Below, in pieces: positions 10,841 to 22,218 of a stretch of 64,000 nucleotides of DNA. Position 1 is the stretch's first letter; each line of letters starts with the position of its first letter. The notes below the pieces were generated by a model. It saw only the letters and a program-made list of their open reading frames with translations, ran no database searches and had not been told where the DNA came from. The stretch is from Peromyscus leucopus (taxonomy: Eukaryota; Chordata; Mammalia; Rodentia; Cricetidae): contig NC_051073.1 in the NCBI RefSeq assembly GCF_004664715.2, positions 65,299,436 to 65,363,435 on the forward strand, given 5' to 3'. The translations under genes were made by a program, and so were the position numbers.

Positions 10841-13800
10841 TAAGGCCTTCCCTGTGTGAAATTGTAACACACCTCTTCCACAAGTGCTCCAAGCTCCCTT
10901 CTGCTGTGGTTTTTGTTGTTGTTTTTGTTTTTATTTTTGTTTTTTTTTAAGACAGAGTTTCTCTGTGTAGCTCTGGCTGTTCTGGAACTCACTTTGCAGA
11001 CCAGGCTGGCCTCGAACTCAGAGATCCGCCTGCCTCTGCCTCCCAAGTGCTGGGATTAAAGGCGTGCGCCACCACCGCCACGCCCAGTCTGCTGTTTTTT
11101 CTTATGTTGCCGTGTCTTAGTTAATTTCCAGTTGCTGTGACAAAACACCATGACCAGGGCGACACATACAAGAAAGTGTTAAATGGGGCTTCTACTTTAG
11201 AGGGTTGGGTTCATGACGGCAGAGCAAAGGCATGGTGGCAGGGACAGCTGAGAGCTCACATCTGGATCTGCAAGTAAGAGACAGAGGCACTGGGAAAGGG
11301 CTTCAGTCTTTTGATACCTCAAGACCCAGCCCCCAGTGACACACCTCCTCCAACAAGGCCACACCTCCTAATCCTTCCCAAACAGTTCCACCAGCTGGGG
11401 TCCAAGCATCCAAATGTATGCGCCTATGGAGGCCATTCTCCTTCAAGCCACCACAGTGAGTCACCCTTGTCAAAAGAACAGGGACTTAGTCACCTCTGTA
11501 TTGTCACTGTACACAGCTCCTAGGAGACGCTCAGCAAATAGTCATTACCGTTACTGTTTGCAGGGCTGAGACTTGGCAGTGGCAGCTGAGTCCTTCCCCG
11601 GGTGGTCGTGTGGGATTTGGCACAGGGAAAAGCGGTTTCTAGTTTCCCCAAAGTGGGGCCCTCAACTAAAGTGTTCTAGCCCTCAACGCATATCCCAAGG
11701 AATATTTTTTTTGAGCCCTACCTTAAGGAACTCGTGATTTTATCTTTGTGGCCACCCAGGCAGAGCTAAAGGGGGGGCAGCCTAGTGGTCAGGACACTGG
11801 TTCAGAGGTTTGAACCTGCTGAGAACAGTGTCGTGCTGGCCCTGGAGCAGACTCCCTTTTCCATTGGCTTGTGGGGTAGAATGAGGCTCTGTTCGTGTCC
11901 AGTGGGGATGGCTGGCAGGAGATTGTTAAATATTTAACTGCCTCCTAGGCACCGAGATCCCCTTGTGTATTAACTCGTTTACTCCGGAAACTGTCCCGTG
12001 ATAGGGGTCCTGTCATCATTCATCTGCTACAGATGTGGAAACTGAGGCACAGTGAAGCTTTCTGTAAGCCCGCCCTCTAATAAATGCCAGGGCCAGATTC
12101 CAAAGCCACAACGTACCCTCTTCCCACTGAAGCTCTTGTCTGGTATTAATGACTTCTTCTAGATCCCGGTTCCAATACTGGCCATGAATTGTCTGCAGAC
12201 ATCTATATGGCAGTCATTGAGGGAGACCTGGTTGTGTGCTGGTTTTACAGATGGGGAAACTGAGTCTCAGAACGCTTCTGTGTCTGGGATATAGCTCCAC
12301 AGCAGAAGCTACCCATGCTGCCCCGGCATAACTCACCTGGTGTGTGTGTGTGTCGGGGGTATCTCCCAGGAGGGCAGTGCTGTGGTACCTCGGACCTGGT
12401 GCTTCATCGCCCAGACTCTGTCTCCATTTGCTTCCAGGTGTTCACTGGTGCCTACCTAGCAGCTGTCGACTTTGTGAACTTTATGTCCGTCCTCTTCCCA
12501 GTCTGTGGCTCCAAATCCAAGTCGAAGTCTGGTGAGTGTGCGTACGCAGTCATCCCTTCCGCCTTCCGCCTTCCGCCTCCATTCTTCCGTCCATCCATAC
12601 GCTCGGTGCCTGTTCCTTACCACACCCCGAGCCAGACGAAGGAATGAGATCCCTGACCTCAGCCACATGAGAAAGATGGGGCCCTAAGCAGTTACAGGGA
12701 GGGATGAGAGTCGGAGCTAGGAAAGCGTGTGACAGCGTATGACGACACCATGACTGGTGGGTGTCACAGGCAAGCAGACCAGAACGGGCCAAGGCCAGAA
12801 GCAGGGATGTAGATGGCTTCAGGGGACAGTGTGCAAGTCTGGCTGACCAAGCCAAGCCACACAGCTTCTGGAAATGGATGGCAGAAGCAGGCATGCATCG
12901 CCTCTGCAAGAGCAGGGTTGGAGGGACCGAGATGGGGTGAAAAGCCCTGAGTACGTAGGACTGGGGGTTCCTGAGAAGAGAGCAGTCAGTGTTCTTAGAC
13001 TCTTGTCCAAAAGCAGAATGGTCACGTCGATGGGTCAACCCAGTCCACGTAGCTCAGAAGAAAATTATTCTTTTTTTTTTTTTGGTTTTTCAAGACAGGG
13101 TTTCTCCTTTCCTGGATCTCGCTCTGTAGACCAGGCTGGCCTCAAACTCACAGAGATCCACTTGCCTCTGCCTCCGGAGTGCTGGGATTAAAGGCGTGCG
13201 CCACCACCCGGCGCGAAAATTATTCTTTATAATGCTCCAAAGAGCGTGTGTCCCGTGTTCCAAGGAACGCTACAAAGATGTCCTCTGTCATTGCTGTTTC
13301 TCCTGCTCACAGAGTGGGTGGCTTGATGCCCGGTCACTTATCTGTGCCAGTGACAGAAATGGTTGGAACATGGTCATTGGGAATGGGAGTCTAGAAGAGG
13401 GGTTACTGTCCACATTAGATACTAGCATTAAAAGATTCCTTCCAAGGAGGACAGGCAGCAGCCGCTGTCGGGGGAGACGGTTTCTGGAAGAGGAACTTGA
13501 CCCCAGGGCTTTGAAGGGGGTCATGATCGGCCATAGCAAGACACTCAGCAGAGGCTAGAGTCTACACCAGCTTCCCCCCTCACCGGCCGTCTGGTGAATT
13601 CTGTCATCCAGGAGCATCATGGGAGGTCTGGTGTTTCCCGCAGGTGGGAGCTGCAGGGAGAGGAAGAGCAGAAGGCACCTGAGAGCCAGGGTGTTTGCCC
13701 TGGCTCTGCCGCTGTGCCTGGGTCCCGGCTGGGCAGTCTGGGCTGCTGTCCCCAAGGCTTCAGCCCCAGTCCGAGGGCCACAGCGGAGGCTGCTGGGAAG

Positions 13801-16800
13801 CCTGCTGCAGGTAAGGCTGAATGTACGAAGATGTGGGTTGGTACAGGTCACACTTCCCTCCTTGTGCCCTTGGAGAGGGTGAGGGTTCTTGCCATTGGAA
13901 GGAGGAGCCTTCTAAAAGCAGAAGGGATTGTATTGGGCTTGTTGCTCTTTGGGACATGTGCACAGTCTCTACACATCCATCCTTACAGGAAAACCCGGAA
14001 GTCTTCGGCTACCTGCTGGGTGGCATCGCCGCCTTTGGCTCCTGGGCATCCCGGATCCCTCCGTTCTCCAATATCGTGAGACTGGGGTGGGGCTGGGGCT
14101 ATGGGTCATGTGACCAGCCTTGGGGCATCGGGAGATCCTGGGGGTGGTGTGATGTCCCTGTGTGGAGCACACATGTGCTTACATTTTTCTGAGGAGCCAG
14201 TGTATGACAGCAGTGTGGGCTGTGTGTGCATGCATGCATGTGTCCGTGTGTATAGGTGTGTGTAGGGCCATGGCTGAACAGTGGAGTTCTAAGACATACA
14301 GGAACCTTCCAGGATGAGGTGCTTCTCTCTACTTCCTGTAGCCAAGGAAAAGTAGAGCAGGAAAAGGTCACATGGATGGAGTCTCACAAGAGAACAAGAA
14401 AGGCACAGAAGTCCAACACAGTTAGCTACCCACGGTCTTATTGGCAAATATTTCCAAACATCCGGGCTGTGGGAAGACTTGCTGGCCAGGCCTGCTGAGG
14501 CCAAATGCGGCTTATCCTTGGGGAGCTCTCAGTCCCATGGAAGACTCAGATGGTGCCGTGAGGGGTTTCCCTGCTCTCCCGATAGTGGAAACAAGGAGAG
14601 ACGACCCCTGTGCCGTCAGGGAGTGAGAGGAGACACCATGACAGTATCGGGCTGCAGGGGGTCTCTCATAGTGGCTCGCAAGGGCAGAGGGGACCAGTGG
14701 AGGCAGAAGCCGAGGAAGGGCTGTCTGTGCACGGGAGAGGGCCTGGAAAAGCCACCATGCGGGACGGTGCCTGAGTGAGCTCCGGAGCTGGTGTAGAAAC
14801 TGGCCTGCCGGGTTTTCTCTGTAGAAGACTCTGCTGTGGTGCACCTGCCTCAGTGGCAGGCCCAGCGCCAGCCCTGACACCCGAAAGTGGAAAGAGTCTG
14901 TCATTTAGTCTGAGACAGCCACTTTCCCAGGATCGCCACACTTCAGTAGCAGATCCAGAAGGACAGGACGTGGGAGGCAGGTGGCTTGTGACTGTGTGCA
15001 TCCAGAGCCCAGCTGTGCTTCGAGGCCTGGGCCTCGAAGTCCTGGAGTCCTGTCTCCAGAGATTCCCAGACTGGCTGCAGCAGCCTGTGGAGGAGTCTCC
15101 AGGAACGGGGTGGGGCATCACATGGCGGGGAGACCTTCCAGGGAACAAGGGCTGTATCTTGACTACCTGTTCTAGTTCCCTAGGACCTGCTGCGGGGTGG
15201 TCAGGCTGGGGAACTCACAGGCCCTTAATGGCTCTGGGAAACTTCCAGGGTTGTGGGAAGGAACCATGGGAAGGACATCATTACCCTCAGGCTGTGAGGC
15301 CAGGGACCAGACCCACCCTTACCTCCAGGTACCCCACAGTTAGGTGCTTGACTGGGTCTCTCTTCTCACTGGCCTTCTGCGGATGGTGGCCAGAAGAGAG
15401 TCTGAGGATAAAACTAACAGGGATACGTGGCATTCCTGGCTGTTTTTTGTTTGTTTGTGCAGTGCTGAGCTTTTAACCCAGGGCCACACACATCCTAGGC
15501 AATCACTCTACCGCCAGTTACATCCCAGCCCATCTGAGCATTCTTGGGGGAGTTAAAGCAAAAAAAACGAGAGAAAAATCAGCCAAAATACACTTTTCTC
15601 CTGAAATTGGTTCCATTCCCTAGCCAACACCTAAATATTTCTAAATACCATCACCTGACAAGCAAACCAGATTATACACATTTCATACTTGCATATGTGG
15701 AAACTTAAATATATACTGTGCAGTTTAGTATGTAGTCTTGTGTATGCATGTATAAATGTATATATAAAGTGACTTTTTTTGAATATTTATTTATTGGGGG
15801 GGTTGGAGATCTGGCACATGGCTACGGTGTTATGATCAGGGGACAACTTGCAGGAGTCGATTCTTCGTACAGTGTGGGTGCCAGGATCCAACCTAAGTCG
15901 CCAACAGCGGGTGTCTTTACCTGCTGAGCCACTGGCTGTAAAGTGACTTTGTGCCTACGGAGACTCCTTACATGAAACATCGCACGTGTTCCTTGTTTGT
16001 GAGCCAATATCTCTGCTGTTTGTTCTCTCACAACGTCCCCATTGGCTTCACAACCTCCAGAAGGTCGCCTCTCAGTCCCTTGATCTCCCTGTGTGGTGAG
16101 GTTCCCCAGCGGGAAAGCTGGGCAGTGGCTCTTTACAACTCAGTCTCCCTCATTGTCCCCAGCTGGCATTCCCAAGGCCCTACCCACTGGCAGGAGGGTC
16201 ACTGGTCTGTCCCCCAGGAGTCCCCCAGGCATGACCGGGTCCAGAAAAGAACCAGAGCCCCATAGGGTGGACACAGTAAGGAAAGGTGTCTGGTGTTAAG
16301 GTTAAGCCAGATTCTGAGGAATGAGTAGGGTTTGCCAGGCAAAGGTAGCAGCATGAACAATAATAGCTAGATGCCCAGCGGGCGGAGCGCCCTTTGTGAG
16401 TGGCCTCTGGTAGCGGGCTATGCGATAGGCCACCGAGAGCTGGGGTCTCAGGATCCAGTGTCCACCTGCCCAGCCCCTCTTCTCTATGCACAGTGTCGGG
16501 GGAAGTCGCTCTCCTACATCCACCTGTGGGCTCGGTTCCTGTCGGCTCTGGCTGGCCTCCTCTACGCCTCGGCCATCGTGGCCCACGACCGGCAGCCTGA
16601 GTACCTCCTCCAGGCCACACCCTGGTTCCTGATTTCTCTGGGCCGAGCTGCGCTGGACCTCGCTGTATCCCAGAGACTGTGGAGTCTGGATCGCCTGCAG
16701 CCCGGGGCCTTGTCCTACCTCCCGCCTGCCCTGGCCTCTTTTGGTCTTGCTTAGGTAGCATGTGGTCCAGCAGCCCAGGGATTTGAAGCCTGGGACAGGC

Positions 16801-19800
16801 AGGCACCAGCGCAGTGATCTGCAGTTCACGGGCTTTCTTAGTTCAAAGACAATTCTCTTGCCCAGAGCAAGGGAAATGGGAAGACTCTGAGCCTTGGGGG
16901 TCCAAGGCCCCGGCTCCAGGGGCTCCAGGCTCGATTCTGCTTCCTACCAGGCATCCACCTCTCCCAGGATCCTGCCCTCTCAGGGGGAGGAGTCTGTTTC
17001 TTTTCTCCACGACTAGGCCTTTCTGAGAGGGCTTGGCGGGCTGGCCTGCCAATCAGGGTCCTTCTGCTCTATCCTCTTCTGCTGGTGCAGAGATCAAAGA
17101 TGACCAGTGCCGCCTCCAGTCAGGGCTGCTGAGCCCGCTCCTGGGGCCCCAGGGGCGCGGCCTGATGTACTGTCACCCGGGTGTCCTTAGTGAGTGTTTC
17201 AAGGGCAAGAGGAGCTGAGCTGGAGGCTGGAGGAGGCTGGTGGCGGTGGTGGTGGTGACAGCCTCCGAATGTGACCCCGCTCTGGTAGTGGTGGGAGAGT
17301 GTAAATCACCCAGAAGTCTAAGACCAAAGCGGGCCCACTCTTAAGGCTCCGCCCGAGAAGCTGCCCTCGTCCCTTCTGATTACCTGTCACCTCCAGAATT
17401 CTCTAGCTGCCGCTTTATAGGGTTTTTCCTTTATGAGACAAGTTCTTGGAAGGTAGCTAAGGCTAGCCTTGAATCCAGCCAGATCCTCCCGCCTCAGCCT
17501 TGGAAGTGTGTCTTCCATGGCCTGCCTTCTTTGGTAGATCTCTGCACGTCTTCCCTTCTAAGGGCGCCAGGCATTGTGTGAAGGCCCATTTTGGGTCTCC
17601 TTTCAAATAAGCCTGTTTTTTCATGTCGACCACATGTGTTTTCCACCACTGCGCGTGCGGTCACTGTGAGGCATGCCCCGAGGAAAGACGGTCTTCGAAT
17701 GTTTCTGCCTCCCAAGCATTTAGCAGGGGACAGAAAGACAGAGAAAAATTGATCAGGCCGGGGCTTCCAAGATGTGCTCTGTCCGCCTGGGACAGGATCA
17801 TTCCAGGAAGGGACCAGGGCCGGCTGCTGGGGCAGAAGGGTGTGAAGAGCACCCCCTAGAGGCTGAAATTCTCCGCTTCCGTTTACCTTAACTTCCGCGT
17901 CTCAGATCATCTTTCTGTCCTGTGTGATCAAGAGCAAGATGAGACGAGCCTTCGGATTTGCTGCCGAAGTCAGAGAGGGCCCCGACACGGAAGCCCTTTT
18001 GACCTGCGCAGAGAGAGAAGAAGAAAGTCAGGAGGCCGGGACTGAAGACAAGGTCTCTCTGGGTAGAAAATGTCTGTTTTGCTGGCTGGGTGCACAGAGG
18101 TGGGAAGTACTGGGTACAGTGACTTCTTTCCAGGCTTGGTCTCTTAAAGAGACTGCTTTTACGCCGGGCGGTGGTGGTGGTGCACGCCTTTAATCCCAGC
18201 ACTCGGGAGGCAGAGGCAGGCGGATCTCTGTGAGTTCGAGGCCAGCCTGGGCTACATAGGGAGTTCCAGGACAGGCACAAAGCTACACAGAGAAACCCTA
18301 TCTCAAAAAAACAAAAAAAGAAAGAAAGAAAAAAGAGAGAGAGAGAGAGAAGAAAAGAAACTGCTTTCAGTGTCCAAAGCTCACATGATCCTGAATGCAA
18401 TGGGATCCTCCATTTTCCCGGTTCCAAGAACTCTTTTATTTGTTGTTGTTGTTGTTGTTGTTGTTACTCCAGGCATCTTGTAGCTGTGCAGTTGGATAGT
18501 CAAATAGTCACTCGTGTTACCCAACTAACTCACTTACAGACACACACACACTCACATACTGCCTAAGTTAGTGTCTTCGTTTTCAAACAGCGTGGGCTTC
18601 TCCGCTCTTACTTCATCAGTTTGCTTCCCCTTTCCCGTGCGTCTTTATGTCGTTACCTCCTCCTGACAACCCCAGAGCACGCTCAATCAATGCTCATCCC
18701 TGCCTTTGCACATCTGTGTGACCCTGTTTCTGGAAAACTGTCCCAGGTCACAAGGGCCCACTTGGACTTGAGGCCGCTGCAGTTTAACTCTCCCGGCTTG
18801 GAGGCTGGGCTTGCTAATGCTCGTCTGGGGCAGTCGCTTGTGATGGTGTCCGACATTTACAGCTATGGGTCACCACTAGTGAGAGTCGATACGCCTGGGG
18901 CACGTGTTTGTCGTCTTGGTTTTGCAGGGCTGGGCATAGACCGGGGCCTTCTGCCCACCAGACAACACCATCTCTGTCCTGCACCCCCAGCCTCCTGCCT
19001 CTTTTTGTTTGATCCAGACCGGTGACGTCCATGAGTAACCGGAACGGACCCTACCTGAGGCAGCTTGTCCTCATCCGGACCCTAACTGAGGCAGCTTGTC
19101 CTCATCAAAAAGCCGCCTTTCTAAGTCATTGTGGACACTCATAGGAAGTTTAAGATAAGCAACTCCCATTTACGGATTTTTGGGTAGCTAAAGAGGTGTC
19201 ACCTGCTCCTAGGGTCCCTTTTACATAGCACAGATGTGAAGGAGGCTGGGATTCCTTTACTAAAAGGACTGGGAAATGGGAAAAGAAAGGGTGAGTGAAA
19301 AAATGAAAAGTAAAACTGCTCCACAGAACATTCTAGGCTCAACAGGGTAGCCTGAGCAGGCAAAATGGAAGCGACTGGTGTGTATATAACAAAAGGAGGT
19401 GGGCCGTTTAGGCTCTTGGATCTGAGTTTGCAGGAAGACCCCAGGGGGCATTTATTTCCTTCACTCTAGCAACCGTGGTAAAACTGGGCCTCACCAGGTT
19501 GCTCATAGTACAGAGGTCTGTGTGACTCTGGACAGACAGGGAGAAGCCTCTGCGTGTCTGCCACGGTCCTCGGAGGTGTGTGCAATATTTTGACATTGTC
19601 ATCCACAAAGTTCACGCTTGAGAGTCACACAGTTGTTACCAAAAAAAGCAAAAATAAACCTAACCGTGTTTTGAGTAAGGTTGTGATCTTGGGTTGGGCT
19701 CTATTCATTCATAGTTGTCGTGTGGCAGGCGAGCTGTGGATTGAACACACCTGGTAATAGTCAAAGTCCTCACATCGTGGTCCCTGGACCAGATGTCCCT

Positions 19801-22177
19801 ACTCTGAAGCCAAGGTGGCCTCTAGCAAGCTTTCCTAAGGTCCCATCAAGTCTGAGTCACTGTTCGGATCAGACTGCCCTCAGTGCGTGCTGTGGTGGCC
19901 CCAGATTCTGTGCTCACAAAGATCTCGAGGAAACTGCTTTTCCTGAGGCAGGGTCTCACTGTGTATACCCAGCTGTAAACCCCACTGTGTGGATCAGGCT
20001 GGCCTCGAACTCGCAGAGATCCACCTGCCGCTCAGGCTCAAAGGTGTGCACTACCTCGTCTTAAGGACTCCTTTGAATAAAATGAGACCTTCCTTTCAGA
20101 AGGTGCCTCCCGGCTTTACAATTTCTCCTTGTTGCCTCTCTGTTTCTGTTTCTGTGAAGAACCCCGACTGGGTGCCTCTCACCAGCCTGTCACACTGCAA
20201 GCCACTGAGGACAATGACAGCCATCAGCCGCTACATGGAGCTGACTGTTGAGCCTGTGCAGCAGGTGAGTGGTGCTGGGTATCCAGATGGTGAGAAGAAA
20301 GCAGCCCTGGAAGGCTTCCTGGAAGAGGTGGTACTTCAGCTGCTGGGGTCCGTTTAGAGTTCTCCAGAGTTGCGGTGGAGGGGAGCCCGTGGGAGAAGTC
20401 CTTTGCCCTCTGCTCTCTTAGGGCCCATGGCTGGGGACTGATAAAAGAGAAAGAAACCGTTTAGTTACCTCTACAAGGGTGTTCACAGAGAAAAATGGGC
20501 TCCGAAGAAAGTCTCCAGATGGTTGAGGCTTCTAACCCATCTCAGGCTCAGGGAAAAGGCCTAGAGCTTGTGGGGTCAGGAGGCGAATTAGGAAAGGAGA
20601 GGGGAGGGGAAGTGTGGCTTCTTACGTGGGAAAAGTCTCAGGTGACAGACAACAGCTGTGTCTGGACGTGGCTTGCCTGGTAGGAAAAAAATGGGTTTCG
20701 TTTACAAATGTGAATTACCACACAGAAAGGAAAATGTATACAGTTGGCCTCTTTTTAAGATTTTAGTTTTTATTCATTTAAATGTTTTCTCATTGTATCT
20801 GTTCGTCATATGTGGTTCCTTGTTACCTGAAGATATTTTTCGTACCCGTGTAAACTGTGTGCATGCTTATGAATGTTGTATGTCTACTGTGTGCTCCCCA
20901 CCCGATGTATCAGTACTTGATGCATTGCTGAGACAAAATAAACAACTTCAGGGAGATAGGTTTATTTGGGATCACAGTTCGAGGGTACAGTCCATCATGG
21001 TGGGGAGCCTGAGGCGACGGGTCACATGGTATCCACAGGCGAGAAGCAGGGGAAGATGGGTGCTTGTGCATGGCTTTAGGCCCCGGGAACAGTGAAGTCC
21101 ACTCTTAGGATGGGTCTTCCCACTCAACTGATCTGCTCTTCACGTGCTTACCGAGAGGCTGGTCTCCTAGGTGACTCTAGGTCCTGTCAAGGTGACAGTC
21201 AGTGTTAGCCATCACGCCAACCCTGCTTCCTGGCTCTCTCCCTTCCCTTTAGTTCACTTGGTTTTCTCTGACAGTGTCTTAGTCAGGGTTTCTGTTGCTG
21301 TGAGAGACACCAGGCCCTCGGCAGCACTTATAAAGGAAACCATTTAATGGGGCTGGCTTACAGCTCTGAGGTTCAGTCCATTATCATCATGGTGGGACAT
21401 GGCGGTGTGCAGGCAGACACAGTGCTGGAGAAGGAGCTGAGAGCTCTCCATCTTGGTCCCCTGGAAGCAGGAGTCTCTGTCCTACTGGCCAGACTTGAGT
21501 GTATACGACCTCAAAGCCCACCTCCCACAGTGACACACTTCCTCCGACAAGGTCCCACCTACTTCACAAGGCCACACTTCCTAACAGTGCCTCTCCCTGT
21601 GGGCCACACATTCACACACATGGATTTATGGGGGCGTGCATATCCAAACCACCACAGCCAGTTTCACTTCTAGGCTCATGTCATAGACACAGACACAACC
21701 GTGTCTGGCCTAAAATCAAGGGACCACAGGTAATAACTTACCTTTCTGAGACTGATGGAATTCTCTTAATGTGACTCTCTGGAGTCTGATCTACTTTCCC
21801 GCAAATGGCCTGGCGGTGTTTTTCTTTAAGTCCATTCCATTGTGTGTGTGAGTTACACTGTCTACTTATTCTTCCGTTGCTGGATACCTGGGTTGGTTCC
21901 ATAGCTTAGCTGCTGCACATAGTGTCTCAGTGAGCACTGACGTGTGGGTGTCTCTGTGACGCATTGACTAGAAGTCCTTCAGGTTCGTACCTAGGAGTGC
22001 TAGCTGTGCTAGATATATTTTTAGCTTTGTGAGACTCGCCCACACTGACTTCCTGGGGGCTAGATTAGTTTATATTGCCACCAGGAAATGTGTAAGGATC
22101 CCCTTACGTCCGTGTTTTTATCAGCATTTTTTGTCTTCTTTTTCATTCTGTCTCTCTTTGTGTGTATGTGTGTGTGT

Positions 22178-22218
<41 letters not shown>

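Larger units (their letters stand above)
10421..12437 (+). other. Tmem44: Tmem44 intron 2
   Basis: Donor GTAAGT, acceptor GCTTCCAG. It contains a B4/B2-like SINE (about 10636-10796), a (CA)n run, a reverse B1 and a reverse L1 3' end (listed separately). From 11460 to 12430 nothing is recognised. Confidence 0.85.
18053..20159 (+). other. Tmem44: Tmem44 intron 7
   Basis: Weak donor GTCTCT; acceptor TTTCTGTGAAG with a good pyrimidine tract. It contains a forward B1 (18162-18312), (GTT)n at 18440-18466, a 31-bp tandem duplication at 19046-19107 and a reverse old B1 at 19940-20066. The rest is single-copy-like. Confidence 0.8.

Noticed and set aside
14775..15476. 233-codon open frame in intron 5
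   Set aside because: Lies wholly within an intron and continues into an ID-like fragment. No recognisable protein.
16180..16806. 208-codon open frame on the - strand over exon 6
   Set aside because: Antisense shadow of exon 6 caused by high GC content.
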